Assembly: GCA_964346325.1 (NCBI GenBank)
Contig: CAYFUK010000014.1
Coordinates: 1-22,888, forward strand
Direction of reading: 5' to 3'
DNA length: 22,888 nt
Source: JAUVDZ01 sp964346325
GTDB taxonomy: Bacteria; Patescibacteriota; Gracilibacteria; UBA1369; PNNO01
A program made the translations under genes and the position numbers. Of this stretch, positions 7,611-16,190 are shown one piece after another. Below the pieces are notes generated by a model that was not told the origin of the DNA, did no database searches, and was given only the letters and a program-made list of their open reading frames with translations. The stretch's first letter is position 1. Each line of letters opens with the position of its first letter.

Positions 7611-9197
7611 ATGATTCGTACACGTTTTGCACCTTCACCTACGGGTTACTTACATGTCGGCGGGCTTAGAACCGCTTTATACAGCTATCTTCATGCTAAA
7701 AAAGATGACGGTAAATTTATATTGAGAATTGAAGATACCGATCAAAAAAGAGAAGTTAAAGGAGCAACGGCACATTTGCTCGAGATGCTTGAATGGGCGG
7801 GGTTGTATACGGATGAAGGTCCGGGAAAAGGTGGCCCTCACGAACCATATATTCAATCCGAAAGAACAAAAATCTATCGAAAATATGCGAATCAATTATT
7901 GGAGGAAGGGCATGCTTATCGTTGTTTCTGCACGACTGAAAGGCTTAAAGAAATGCGCGCACATCAGGAAAAATCCAAAAAAGCCCCTATGTATGACCGT
8001 CATTGTTTATATTTGAGTAAAGAAGAAATCCAAAAAAATCTTGACGAAGAAAAACCTTTTGTTGTCCGCCAAAAAATTCCATTGGAAAAACTTGTTAAAT
8101 TTAAAGATCTGGTTAGAGGGAATGTTACTTTTGCAGCTAAAACCCTTGATGATCAGGTACTTCTGAAATCGGACGGATTTCCCACTTATCAGCTTGCAAA
8201 TGTAATTGATGACCATTTAATGGAGATAACTCATGTTATAAGAGGAGAGGAATGGCTCCCGTCAACACCTAAACATATACTTTTATATGAAGCCCTAAAC
8301 TGGGATCCCCCTGAATTTGCACATATTCCCCTGTTATTAAACAAAGACCGTTCAAAATTAAGTAAACGTCAGGGTGATGTTTCGGTTGAAGATTATATTA
8401 AAAAAGGATATCAGAAAGAAGCGATAATAAACTTTATTGCGTTTTTGGGATGGCATCCCGGAGGAGAAAGTGAAACCGAAATATTTAACCTGGAAGAATT
8501 AATTGATCATTTCAGCATAGAAAAGGTACATAAAGCCGGAGCTGTTTTTGATTTGGATAAACTGGATTGGTTTAACTGGCAATGGAAAAGAAGAAAATTT
8601 CATGAAGATCTATATAAATATGCACGTGACCTTGAAGATAAGGTTGATATTCAGAGTCCTAAAAAAGGTGAATTTATTTATAATTTTCATGATAAAAAAA
8701 ATGCTCATGAATTCTTTATTCACCGTACTGACGAATTGAAAAAAATGTGCTTCAACTCACTTAAAAAAGAATATCGTGATCGGGATGAGAAATTAAGAAA
8801 AGCCCTTGTTACAGTTGAAGAAAAAGTACTTAAAGATCACAAAAACATAAATGATTATATTAAATTTTATTTTGAAGATATTAAATATGATATCGACCTT
8901 TTGACACATGAAAAAATGAAGGTTGATTATGAGACAGCGAAAAAATCTTTAAATAAAATTCTGCAAAAATTTGAAAATTCAGCAAAATTCGATAATGAAA
9001 AAAAAATCAAAGAATTATTGTTGGAAGCTGTGGAGGAGTTGGATTTTAAAAACGGACAGGTTTTCTGGCCTTTAAGGGCGGCTTTAACCGGCGAACAATA
9101 CTCACCGGGTGTTTTTGAAGTGGCATGGGTTATTGGAAAAGAATTGAGTGTTGACCGCATTAAAAAAGCTCTGGAAAAACTTGAAAAAGCTGTTTAG
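7611..9197 (+). CDS. gltX: Glutamyl-tRNA synthetase GltX
   Basis: This class I synthetase charges tRNA-Glu with glutamate. In organisms lacking glutaminyl-tRNA synthetase it also charges tRNA-Gln for later amidation by GatCAB. The HIGH-type motif lies in PSPTGYLHVGG (residues 9-18) and the KMSKS-type motif is KLSKR at 249-253. Cys105, Cys107 and Cys132 sit where the zinc-binding insertion of bacterial enzymes is found. Between them are the acceptor-binding segments ending DDHLMEITHVIRGEEW. The C-terminal anticodon-binding part (from about 325) is Lys/Glu-rich and longer than usual, giving 528 residues against roughly 470-500. A well-formed promoter precedes it, so it likely heads a transcript that continues into the 98-residue gene 34 bases downstream. 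Whether it discriminates tRNA-Glu from tRNA-Gln cannot be judged here. Confidence 0.97.
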   Translation: MIRTRFAPSPTGYLHVGGLRTALYSYLHAKKDDGKFILRIEDTDQKREVKGATAHLLEMLEWAGLYTDEGPGKGGPHEPYIQSERTKIYRKYANQLLEEGHAYRCFCTTERLKEMRAHQEKSKKAPMYDRHCLYLSKEEIQKNLDEEKPFVVRQKIPLEKLVKFKDLVRGNVTFAAKTLDDQVLLKSDGFPTYQLANVIDDHLMEITHVIRGEEWLPSTPKHILLYEALNWDPPEFAHIPLLLNKDRSKLSKRQGDVSVEDYIKKGYQKEAIINFIAFLGWHPGGESETEIFNLEELIDHFSIEKVHKAGAVFDLDKLDWFNWQWKRRKFHEDLYKYARDLEDKVDIQSPKKGEFIYNFHDKKNAHEFFIHRTDELKKMCFNSLKKEYRDRDEKLRKALVTVEEKVLKDHKNINDYIKFYFEDIKYDIDLLTHEKMKVDYETAKKSLNKILQKFENSAKFDNEKKIKELLLEAVEELDFKNGQVFWPLRAALTGEQYSPGVFEVAWVIGKELSVDRIKKALEKLEKAV

Positions 9198-9231
9198 AAG
9201 CCTTAGTATTAAAATACCTAAATAATCGAGT

Positions 9232-9528
9232 ATGAATTTTGAGAATATAAAAGAGGTCATCAAGCACTTGAAAGACACATTGCCGTGTAAGAACTGCAAT
9301 AAAATATACCGCTATAAAGATATAAGTGTGGTTGTAGCAACTCCCGGCGAAGGTATATTCGCTTTAAAATGCAATCGCTGCAAACTTACCACAATGGCTG
9401 AAGTGGGAATAAACCAGGAAAGAGAACACCGTTCCATAGTTACAAAAAATGATGTAATAGAAATGCATCAATTTCTTGAAGACTTTAATGGCGATTTTAA
9501 ATCACTTTTTAATTCATATAAAAAATAA
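9232..9528 (+). CDS. Small zinc-ribbon-like hypothetical protein
   Basis: I do not recognise this 98-residue protein by name. It has two CxxC pairs, Cys19/Cys22 (LPCKNC) and Cys47/Cys50 (KCNRCK), 24 residues apart. The strand-like segment between them (SVVVATPGEGIFALK) is the usual geometry of a four-cysteine zinc ribbon. The C-terminal third (RSIVTKNDVIEMHQFLEDF) looks helical. No membrane segment or signal is present, so it is probably cytosolic. It sits 34 bases after gltX and 3 bases before a lipoprotein gene, inside the same plus-strand run. A nucleic-acid or protein-binding role is plausible from the fold type only. Confidence 0.75.
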   Translation: MNFENIKEVIKHLKDTLPCKNCNKIYRYKDISVVVATPGEGIFALKCNRCKLTTMAEVGINQEREHRSIVTKNDVIEMHQFLEDFNGDFKSLFNSYKK

Positions 9529-9531
9529 CTT

Positions 9532-9795
9532 ATGAAAAAGCTACTTACTGTAATTTTTACCGGTTTATTGATTTTTGCCTTAACCGGATGTCAGGAAGCA
9601 AATGATCTTGCAAATGACGCGAAAGCTTCGGTTGAAAATCTGAAAGATGGAGTAATGGATGCCAAAGAAAACGTGGATAATACCATTGAAGGCGTTCAGA
9701 ATACCGTTGATGGTGCAAAATCAGCGGCAAATAAAGTCGGCGAAACAGTTGATAATATTAAAGATGGCGCAAACGATCTTGCGGGAAATGAATAA
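9532..9795 (+). CDS. Small lipoprotein with helical heptad/undecad-like repeats
   Basis: This is an 87-residue predicted lipoprotein. It begins MKKLLTVIFTGLLIFALTGC, with a charged start, a hydrophobic core and a clear lipobox LTGC whose cysteine is residue 20. Signal peptidase II processing would leave about 67 residues anchored to the membrane. The mature part is strongly amphipathic and repetitive (ENLKDGVMDAKENVDNTIEG, then VQNTVDGAKSAANKV, then VDNIKDGANDLAG), with Asp, Asn, Ala and Val recurring about every 3-4 residues. This resembles late-embryogenesis-abundant or apolipoprotein-like helices and YtxH-like small proteins. No enzyme motif is seen. It overlaps the next gene by 8 bases (ATGAATAA), implying coupled translation. 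Confidence 0.8.
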   Translation: MKKLLTVIFTGLLIFALTGCQEANDLANDAKASVENLKDGVMDAKENVDNTIEGVQNTVDGAKSAANKVGETVDNIKDGANDLAGNE

Positions 9796-10519
9796 ATTTA
9801 AAGTGCAGCTTCACGCACATACAAAAAGCGACCCTGAAGATTGCCTTTTTCATAGTGACAAAGATTTGATAGACAAAGCTGCCGAGCATGGCTACGATGT
9901 TTTGGCCATTACATGTCATAACAAACTGGTTTTTGATAATGAACTTTATAATTACGCAAAAAATAAAAAAATTTTACTTATACCCGGAATTGAAAAAAGT
10001 GTTTGCAAAAACCATGTAGTTATAATCAATGCCAAACCGGAAGCCGAAAATATAAATGATTTTGATGACCTTGAAAAATATAAAAAACACAATCCGGATT
10101 CACTTATAATTGCGGCCCACCCTTATCATCCTTTCCCCTTGGGTGTTCTGAGCCTAAAAAATAATCTGAATAAATACAATTATTTATTTGATGCAATCGA
10201 GTTCAGCAGTTTTTATTCAAAAAAATTCAATTTTAATAAAAAAGCTGTTGAAGCGGCAGAAAAATATAAAAAGCCATTGCTCGGAACCGCTGACAATCAT
10301 GTTCTTGAATTCCTTGATCATACTTATTCTTATGTTTATGCCGAATTCAAATCTAAAGAAAATATTATTAATGCAATAAAAAAAGGGAATATTGAAATAA
10401 TGAGTAAACCGATGAAGGTTCTCAGAATAAGTGTAATGACACTAAGATTAACTTTCCTGGAATATGCAAGAAAAAGCAAAAACTTCCTTAAGGCTTGTTT
10501 CCATGTTATAATATATTAA
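9788..10519 (+). CDS. PHP-domain metal-dependent phosphoesterase
   Basis: The 243-residue protein has the PHP (polymerase and histidinol phosphatase) fold, a TIM-like barrel using several metal ions to cleave phosphoesters. Motifs in order are LHAHT (His9, His11), ITCHN (His44), the Glu in PGIEK (Glu69), His76 (KNHVV), AAHPYHP (His111, His114) and GTADNH (Asp169, His171). Motif II has Cys43 where an Asp (TDHN) is usual, which may alter metal binding. The start at 9788 is chosen because the conserved LHAHT begins at residue 8 from it; the frame is open further upstream but inside the lipoprotein gene. Known PHP relatives act on histidinol phosphate, 3',5'-nucleotide bisphosphates or cyclic ribose phosphates. 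With pta, ackA and AMP salvage genes following, a nucleotide or ribose-phosphate substrate is attractive but unproven. Confidence 0.85.
   Translation: MNKFKVQLHAHTKSDPEDCLFHSDKDLIDKAAEHGYDVLAITCHNKLVFDNELYNYAKNKKILLIPGIEKSVCKNHVVIINAKPEAENINDFDDLEKYKKHNPDSLIIAAHPYHPFPLGVLSLKNNLNKYNYLFDAIEFSSFYSKKFNFNKKAVEAAEKYKKPLLGTADNHVLEFLDHTYSYVYAEFKSKENIINAIKKGNIEIMSKPMKVLRISVMTLRLTFLEYARKSKNFLKACFHVIIY
10484..10512 (+). promoter_or_regulatory. Possible promoter for pta and downstream genes
   Basis: A perfect TATAAT at 10507-10512 lies at the 3' end of the PHP gene, about 28 bases before the pta ATG. The sequence 17 bases upstream is TTCCTT (10484-10489), a weak -35. An internal promoter for pta-ackA-deoA is plausible. 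Confidence 0.35.
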
Positions 10520-10540
10520 ATAAATATATATATTATAAAA

Positions 10541-11554
10541 ATGAGAAGTTTTTTACGTTACGTTAAATCGATAGCAAAACAAAATCCAAAAAATATTGTT
10601 TTACCCGAAGGATTTGAACCGCGTGTTCTAAAGGCGACAGAGGTTGTTATTAAAGAAAAAACAGCCAATCCTATTCTTGTCGGAGACCCTGATGAACTTA
10701 AAAAACTGGCAATTAAATACGGTGCAAAAATAAAATGGGATAAAGTTAAAGTTGTTAATAACAATGATTATGCGACATTAAAAAAATATGCAGAGGAATT
10801 TTACAATTTAAGAAAACATAAAGATGTTACAGAAGAACAAGCAATGAAAACAGTTAAAGATTTTAATTATTTCGGAACAATGATGGTACAAACGGGAGAT
10901 GCTGACGGAATGGTCTCGGGTACGACTTATTCAACGGCTGAAACAATAAGGCCCGCTTTACAAATTATTAAAACCAAAGAAAAATTTCATAAAGTTTCAG
11001 GAGTTTTCTTTTTGGTTTTGGAGAAAAGATTATTATTATTTGCAGATACTGCGGTTGTGATAGAACCCAATTCACATGATCTTGCCGATATAGCGATCGA
11101 TACCGCTGAAACAGCAATCAAATTCGGCCTTGAGCCAAGAATCGCAATGCTGTCTTTTTCAACTGCAGGCAGTGCGGATCATCCGAATGTGGATAAAATA
11201 CGTGAGGCAACCGCACTTATAAAAAATGAAAATCCGGACTTAAAAGTGGAAGGAGAAATGCAGGTTGATGCAGCACTTGTTAAAAAAGTTTGTGAAAGAA
11301 AATTCCCGGATTCAGTTCTTAAAGGAGATGCCAATATTCTGATATTTCCCGATTTGGAAGCCGGCAATATAGCATATAAACTTGTTGAAAGGCTTGCAAA
11401 AGCAAAAGCAATCGGACCTCTTTTACAGGGGCTTAAAAAGCCGATAAATGACCTTTCAAGAGGATGCGCTTACAAAGATATTTCAAATCTGGTAGCTTTT
11501 ACATCCTTGGAAGCAGCGGATAAAAAAATTAAACACAAGAAATTCAGGCCATGA
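10541..11554 (+). CDS. pta: Phosphate acetyltransferase
   Basis: Pta converts acetyl-CoA and phosphate to acetyl phosphate and CoA, the first step of acetate-forming ATP synthesis. The 337 residues match the short, single-domain Pta type without the DRTGG regulatory N-terminus. Family text includes NIVLPEGFEPRVLKA near the start, DGMVSGTTYSTAETIRPALQ in the middle, MLSFSTAGSADHP, EGEMQVDAAL and ANILIFPDLEAGNIAYK, and the C-terminal QGLKKPINDLSRGC. Its TGA stop overlaps the ackA start (ATGA at 11551-11554), so the two are translationally coupled. The use of TGA as a stop here argues for the standard bacterial code. The alternative, phosphate butyryltransferase, is less likely given the pairing with an acetate kinase. 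Confidence 0.95.
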   Translation: MRSFLRYVKSIAKQNPKNIVLPEGFEPRVLKATEVVIKEKTANPILVGDPDELKKLAIKYGAKIKWDKVKVVNNNDYATLKKYAEEFYNLRKHKDVTEEQAMKTVKDFNYFGTMMVQTGDADGMVSGTTYSTAETIRPALQIIKTKEKFHKVSGVFFLVLEKRLLLFADTAVVIEPNSHDLADIAIDTAETAIKFGLEPRIAMLSFSTAGSADHPNVDKIREATALIKNENPDLKVEGEMQVDAALVKKVCERKFPDSVLKGDANILIFPDLEAGNIAYKLVERLAKAKAIGPLLQGLKKPINDLSRGCAYKDISNLVAFTSLEAADKKIKHKKFRP

Positions 11555-12696
11555 ATATTCTAGTTATAAATTCAGGCTCTTCATCTTTAAAATTCCAGCT
11601 TTTTAATAAAAAAATGCAGCCTTTATATAAAGGAATAATCGATGGAATCGGAGAAGATGATTGTTTTATTAAATATAATGATGAAAAATACAATAAAAAG
11701 ATAGAGAATCATAAGCGGGCTTTGGAAGAAGCTTTAAAAATAATCGGCGATACTGATGTTGGAGCGATCGGTCACCGCGTTGTTCATGGAGGTGAAAAAT
11801 ATAAAGATGCAATAAAAATTACTAAACCGGTCGAAAAAGAAATTCAAAAACTTTCCGAACTTGCACCTCTTCATAATCCGCCAAATCTTGAAGGAATCAA
11901 AGCATGTAAAAAATTATTGAAAAACAAACCGAACATCGCGGTTTTTGATACGGCTTTTCATCAATCGATTCCAAAAAAAGCTTACAAATATGCGATTCCC
12001 AAAAAATATTATAAAAAATACGGAATACGCAGATACGGGTTTCACGGTACTTCACACAAATACATAGCTGATGAAACCTATAAATTACTCGGTGATCGCG
12101 GATCACCCGGTAACATTATTACATGCCACCTTGGCAACGGCTCAAGTTTGAGCGCAATAAAAGATGGTAAATGTATTGATACATCAATGGGTTTCACGCC
12201 ACTTGAAGGAATTCCGATGGGAACAAGATCGGGTGATATCGATCCTGCAATTGTATTTTATTTGATGGAAAAGGAACAACTGAACACCGATGAAATCGAT
12301 GATATTCTTAATAAAAAATCAGGGATTTTAGCGATAAGCGGTTATACAAACGATGTAAGAGATATATGGGCAAAAGCAAAAAAGAAAAATAAAAGCGCAC
12401 TCTTCACACTTGAATTTCTGGCATATAAAATCGCCCTTAAAATAGGAGCATACGCGGCAGCTTTAAACGGAGTGGATGCAATCACCTTCACCGCCGGAAT
12501 CGGACAGAATGCATGGTATTTAAGAAGAGATATTTGTAAATATTTAAAACATTTGGGAGTGTCATTAGATAATGAAAAAAACAGGAAGTCAAAAATGAAA
12601 ATTTATGATAAAATGAGTGAAGTTAAAGTTTTTGTTATAAAAACTGACGAAGGACTTCAAATTGCAAAAGAAGTACAAAATATAATTAACCTCTAA
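11551..12696 (+). CDS. ackA: Acetate kinase
   Basis: AckA transfers the phosphate of acetyl phosphate to ADP, giving ATP and acetate. It belongs to the ASKHA fold. Key segments are NSGSSSLKFQLF with Asn7, GHRVVHGG with Arg76, FDTAFHQS with the catalytic Asp133, RYGFHGTSHK, CHLGNGSS, and MGTRSGDIDP around the adenosine site. At 381 residues it is slightly shorter than the usual ~400. It overlaps pta by 4 bases and is followed after 5 bases by the AMP phosphorylase gene, so pta-ackA-deoA is very probably one transcript. The direction is likely ATP formation, since the pair is placed beside a nucleotide-degrading route, but the enzymes are reversible. Confidence 0.97.
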   Translation: MNILVINSGSSSLKFQLFNKKMQPLYKGIIDGIGEDDCFIKYNDEKYNKKIENHKRALEEALKIIGDTDVGAIGHRVVHGGEKYKDAIKITKPVEKEIQKLSELAPLHNPPNLEGIKACKKLLKNKPNIAVFDTAFHQSIPKKAYKYAIPKKYYKKYGIRRYGFHGTSHKYIADETYKLLGDRGSPGNIITCHLGNGSSLSAIKDGKCIDTSMGFTPLEGIPMGTRSGDIDPAIVFYLMEKEQLNTDEIDDILNKKSGILAISGYTNDVRDIWAKAKKKNKSALFTLEFLAYKIALKIGAYAAALNGVDAITFTAGIGQNAWYLRRDICKYLKHLGVSLDNEKNRKSKMKIYDKMSEVKVFVIKTDEGLQIAKEVQNIINL

Positions 12697-12701
12697 TTTC
12701 C

Positions 12702-14183
12702 ATGATCACACTGAAACCTATTCGAATTCCAATGAGAGTCGGCAACAAATATATTGTTGTTGTAAATGAAAAAACAGCTGAAGAACTCGATGTAAGAGCA
12801 GCTGACCGAGTTGATTTAAAAACCGGAAAACGAGAACTAACATGTATTTTAGATATAACCGACAACAAAGAAATCAAAGATGATCAGGTTGGTTTATTTG
12901 CTGAAACCTGGGATAAACTAAGAACAAAATCAACCGACAAATTCACGATAGTGCCGGCACCTAAACCCGAAGCCGACAAATATATCAAGAAAAAACTCGA
13001 AGGTTATCCTTTAACAAAAAAAGAGCTTGATGTTATTATTAGAGATATTGTAAATGACGATCTTTCGGATATTGAAATGACATATTTTGTTAGCGGATGT
13101 TTTTGCAATGAATTAAGTGATGAAGAAACAGCCAATTTAACAAAAGCAATAGTTAAATATGGTGATCAAATCAAAATAAAAGATAAGTTTGTTATGGATA
13201 AACACTGCATCGGCGGTGTTCCGGGTAATCGGACAACCATGCTTATTATTCCGATGGTTACCGCACTTGGATATAAAATGCCCAAAACATCAAGCCGTGC
13301 AATTACAAGCCCTTCGGGAACAGCCGATACAATGGAGGTTGTTGCAAATGTTAAAAATGATGTTGAGAAACTGAGGAGAATCATTAAAAAAGTAGGCGGA
13401 TTTATTACCTGGGGAGGCGGAGTGGACATTGCATCAGCTGATGATAAACTTATTAAAGTAAGATACCCTTTAAAACTTGATCCGCAGGGAATGCTGCTGG
13501 CTTCAATCATGGCAAAAAAATTCTCCGTTTCTTCAAATCATGTGGTTATTGATATTCCATGGGGTCCGCAGGGCAAAGCAAAAACCAGAAAAGAAGCCAA
13601 TGAATTAAAGAAAAGATTTTTAGCGATTGCAAAACTTTTGGGAATGAAAATGAAAGTTGTTTTAACATCAGCTGCCCAGCCGGTAGGTTATGGTATAGGG
13701 CCGCTTCTGGAAGTTAAGGACGTAATCAAAATATTAAAAAACGAACCTGATGCTCCGGCGGATTTAAGAAAAAAAGCTTTAATGCTGGCTACGGAGCTTT
13801 TGTATTTAACGGGCAAGTACGGACTTAAATCCATGGCAAAAAAAGAAGCAAATAAAGTTTTGAAATCCGGAAAAGCCTACGAACAACTCCAAAAAATTAT
13901 AAAAGCACAGGGAGCCAAAAAAATACCTGAAGTAGGTAAACATACCTATGATCACAAAGCTTCCAAAAACGGGAAAGTTACAGCTATTAAAAACAAATTG
14001 ATTGCTACCGTCGCAAGGCAGGCGGGCGCGCCCGTTGATAAAGGAGCGGGAGTTTATATTTATAAAAAAATCGGAGATAAAGTTAAGAAAGGAGAAAAAC
14101 TCTTCACTGTTTATGCCGAAAATAAAAACCGCATAGGTTACGTGAAAAAACTGCCGTTAAAAAAAGTTTATACCATTAAATAA
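12702..14183 (+). CDS. deoA: AMP phosphorylase (archaeal-type, thymidine phosphorylase family)
   Basis: This enzyme splits AMP with phosphate to adenine and ribose 1,5-bisphosphate; relatives also take CMP and UMP. The 493 residues match archaeal AMP phosphorylase (about 500) better than bacterial thymidine or pyrimidine phosphorylase (about 430-440). The extra N-terminal domain of about 85 residues (VNEKTAEELDVRAADRVDL) is diagnostic. Family signatures are GCFCNELSDEE (132-141), the phosphate-binding DKHCIGGVPGNRTT (166-179) and SSRAITSPSGTADTME (about 197-212), then VDIASADD and the C-terminal barrel-sandwich segment VDKGAGVYIYKKIGDKVKKG. The next gene encodes R15P isomerase, the next step of the AMP pathway, which strongly supports AMP as substrate. 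The gaps to ackA and to the isomerase are only 5 bases each. Confidence 0.93.
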   Translation: MITLKPIRIPMRVGNKYIVVVNEKTAEELDVRAADRVDLKTGKRELTCILDITDNKEIKDDQVGLFAETWDKLRTKSTDKFTIVPAPKPEADKYIKKKLEGYPLTKKELDVIIRDIVNDDLSDIEMTYFVSGCFCNELSDEETANLTKAIVKYGDQIKIKDKFVMDKHCIGGVPGNRTTMLIIPMVTALGYKMPKTSSRAITSPSGTADTMEVVANVKNDVEKLRRIIKKVGGFITWGGGVDIASADDKLIKVRYPLKLDPQGMLLASIMAKKFSVSSNHVVIDIPWGPQGKAKTRKEANELKKRFLAIAKLLGMKMKVVLTSAAQPVGYGIGPLLEVKDVIKILKNEPDAPADLRKKALMLATELLYLTGKYGLKSMAKKEANKVLKSGKAYEQLQKIIKAQGAKKIPEVGKHTYDHKASKNGKVTAIKNKLIATVARQAGAPVDKGAGVYIYKKIGDKVKKGEKLFTVYAENKNRIGYVKKLPLKKVYTIK

Positions 14184-14188
14184 TCTTT

Positions 14189-15049
14189 ATGGAATATAAA
14201 GAAATAATTGAAAAAATCAAAGCACTCGAAATTCAGGGTGCAAGAAACATTGCCATAGCCGCAGTTGAAGCATTCGGCATAAAACTTAAAGAAACCCGGG
14301 ATGATTCTGTATTAAAAAAAGTTCATGACGAGCTTGTGGAAACAAGGCCAACCGAACCCGCACTGAGAAACGCTTTGGAATACTGTTATAAAAATTATAA
14401 AGAAAATCCCGATATAGCACAAAAAGCTATTGATCATTTTGCAAAATCCAAAGCGATAATTGCTGAATACGGAGCTAAAAAAATAAGTGACGGAATGAAG
14501 GTTTTCACACATTGTCATTCATCAACGGTACGTGCGGTTATTGAAAAAGCATGGAACGAAGGAAAAAAATTCGAAGTTTACAATACCGAAACAAGACCGA
14601 AATGGCAGGGCAGAAAAACAGCGACAAAATTGTCGGCAAAAGGAATTCCGGTTACCCACTTTGTCGATAGTGCCGGAAGATCAATGCTCAGAGAATGCGA
14701 TTTGTTTTTATTCGGATGTGACGCCGTAACCGCCGAAGGTAAATTGATTAATAAAATCGGAACCGAGATGCTTGCCGAGGCGGCACATGACAGCCATATT
14801 GATGCATACGCTTGTACAAATTCCTGGAAGTTCAACGCGGAAACTTTATACGGAATGGAAGAAAAAATTGAAGAAAGACATCCGGATGAAGTATGGGAAA
14901 ATCCTCCCGAAGGCATAAAAATTTATAATCCCGCTTTTGAAATAACCTCACCCGATATATTCACGGGTGTTATAACCGAACTTGGAATTTATAAAACTGA
15001 AAGCCTTGTGGATGCGGTACAAAAAAAATATCCATGGATGTTTAAATAA
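14189..15049 (+). CDS. Ribose-1,5-bisphosphate isomerase
   Basis: This eIF2B-like isomerase turns ribose 1,5-bisphosphate into ribulose 1,5-bisphosphate, the substrate of RuBisCO. The signature EIQGARNIAIAAVEAFG opens the protein. The catalytic residues of the archaeal enzyme, one Cys and one Asp 69 positions apart, are matched here by Cys109 (VFTHCHSSTV) and Asp178 (FGCDAV). Other conserved stretches are YNTETRPKWQGRKTA and INKIGTEMLAEAAH. At 286 residues it is shorter than the ~320 of archaeal homologues, mainly at the N-terminus, but no essential motif is lost. It directly follows AMP phosphorylase, which distinguishes it from methylthioribose-1-phosphate isomerase and from true translation initiation factor subunits. 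No RuBisCO gene is in the window. Confidence 0.92.
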   Translation: MEYKEIIEKIKALEIQGARNIAIAAVEAFGIKLKETRDDSVLKKVHDELVETRPTEPALRNALEYCYKNYKENPDIAQKAIDHFAKSKAIIAEYGAKKISDGMKVFTHCHSSTVRAVIEKAWNEGKKFEVYNTETRPKWQGRKTATKLSAKGIPVTHFVDSAGRSMLRECDLFLFGCDAVTAEGKLINKIGTEMLAEAAHDSHIDAYACTNSWKFNAETLYGMEEKIEERHPDEVWENPPEGIKIYNPAFEITSPDIFTGVITELGIYKTESLVDAVQKKYPWMFK

Positions 15050-15062
15050 TCATTTTTAAAAT

Positions 15063-16190
15063 ATGGAAAAGAAAAACATTCTGATTTTATATGCAAAAAT
15101 GGGAAAGGGTCATTACAGTGCCTCAATTGCAACAAAAGATGCTCTACTTAAACTTTACGGTAATAAATACAATGTTAAAATTGTCGATTTTTTTAATCTT
15201 ATTAATAAAAGTTTCAGCAATTCAACAGCAAAAGCTTACGACGGCACCGTCAGACACATGCCGAATTTTTACAAGATCTTTTTTGAATGGACCGACCAGG
15301 CCTGGAAAGTAAAATTTTTTAATACGATTAATTATTTATCACTTTCAGCGGCATTTAAAAAAATATTAAAAGAACATAAACCGGATATAATTATTTCAAC
15401 ATTTCCGATTTGGGACTGGGCAGTCGCAAAAATGTGGAAAAAGCAACACCCCGGCTCAAAATTTATCAATATTATTACCGATTCGATATCGATTCACCGG
15501 GCATGGTTAATAGCAGACGCCGATTATCGAATTGTCCCGAACCAGGATACGGCAAAAGTTTTGATGTCGAAAGGTGTTGATCCGAAAAAAATAAAAGTTT
15601 TGGGATTTCCCGTAAGCCTTACTTTTTCAAAAGATGCAGAACGAAAAAATGTATTAAAATTTCTTAAAATAAATCCAAAACTATTTACTGTTTTGATTTT
15701 TGCCAATATTGGTAACAACCGCAGAAATTTAAAGCTGATTGAAAGCATAGTATTCGGAAAACGCGATTACAACGTAATAGTTGTTACAGGACGAAACGAA
15801 ACATTAATGCCGAAAATCGAACACATGAGATTTGAAAAAAATGTAGCTGTACTGGGGTGGACAACCAATGTTCCAGATTTGATTTTATCAAGCGATATTG
15901 TAATAACAAAAGCCGGAGGAGCAACTGTAATGGAGTGTATTGCGGCAAAAAAACCAATGGTAATTACACAGGTTATACCCGGCCAGGAAGAAGGTAATGC
16001 AAAACTGATACAAAAACATAACCTGGGCGTGATTCTTGAAAAAGGACGTAAAGGACTGCTTAATCTGCCTGAACATATAAAGGAAATAAGAAAAAATTAC
16101 AATAAATTTCAAAGCGCTTTGGAACAGCAGAGCAAACCCGATGCTGCTCTGCAAATTGCCAAACTTATTGATTCGGAAATTTCTAAATAG
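15063..16190 (+). CDS. MGDG-synthase/UgtP-like glycosyltransferase (GT28 type)
   Basis: The protein is a GT-B glycosyltransferase of the monogalactosyldiacylglycerol synthase / processive diacylglycerol glucosyltransferase group, related to MurG. The N-terminal acceptor domain has GKGHYSAS at residues 14-21, matching the 'GxGHxxAA' loop, followed by LILYAK-type beta strands and FPIWDW. The C-terminal donor domain carries VTGRNE, VLGWTTNVPDLILSSDIVITKAGGATVMECIAAKKPMV and the PGQEEGNA segment, the usual nucleotide-sugar site. The length of 375 residues fits. It would act on the cytoplasmic face of the membrane, probably glycosylating a lipid. It trails the AMP/acetate genes by 13 bases but need not share their function. 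Its stop overlaps the end of the convergent gene at 16183 by 8 bases. Confidence 0.85.
   Translation: MEKKNILILYAKMGKGHYSASIATKDALLKLYGNKYNVKIVDFFNLINKSFSNSTAKAYDGTVRHMPNFYKIFFEWTDQAWKVKFFNTINYLSLSAAFKKILKEHKPDIIISTFPIWDWAVAKMWKKQHPGSKFINIITDSISIHRAWLIADADYRIVPNQDTAKVLMSKGVDPKKIKVLGFPVSLTFSKDAERKNVLKFLKINPKLFTVLIFANIGNNRRNLKLIESIVFGKRDYNVIVVTGRNETLMPKIEHMRFEKNVAVLGWTTNVPDLILSSDIVITKAGGATVMECIAAKKPMVITQVIPGQEEGNAKLIQKHNLGVILEKGRKGLLNLPEHIKEIRKNYNKFQSALEQQSKPDAALQIAKLIDSEISK

Noticed and set aside
9659..9787. N-terminal extension of the PHP protein
   Set aside because: It lies entirely within the lipoprotein gene in another frame and precedes the conserved LHAHT, which should be near the N-terminus.
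13166..13510. Minus-strand open frame of about 114 codons inside the AMP phosphorylase gene
   Set aside because: It is opposite a strongly conserved coding region, has no promoter or recognisable motif, and is explained by codon bias of the sense gene.
14189..15049. Translation initiation factor eIF2B or methylthioribose-1-phosphate isomerase
   Set aside because: The Cys/Asp catalytic pair at the right spacing and the adjacent AMP phosphorylase point to ribose-1,5-bisphosphate isomerase.
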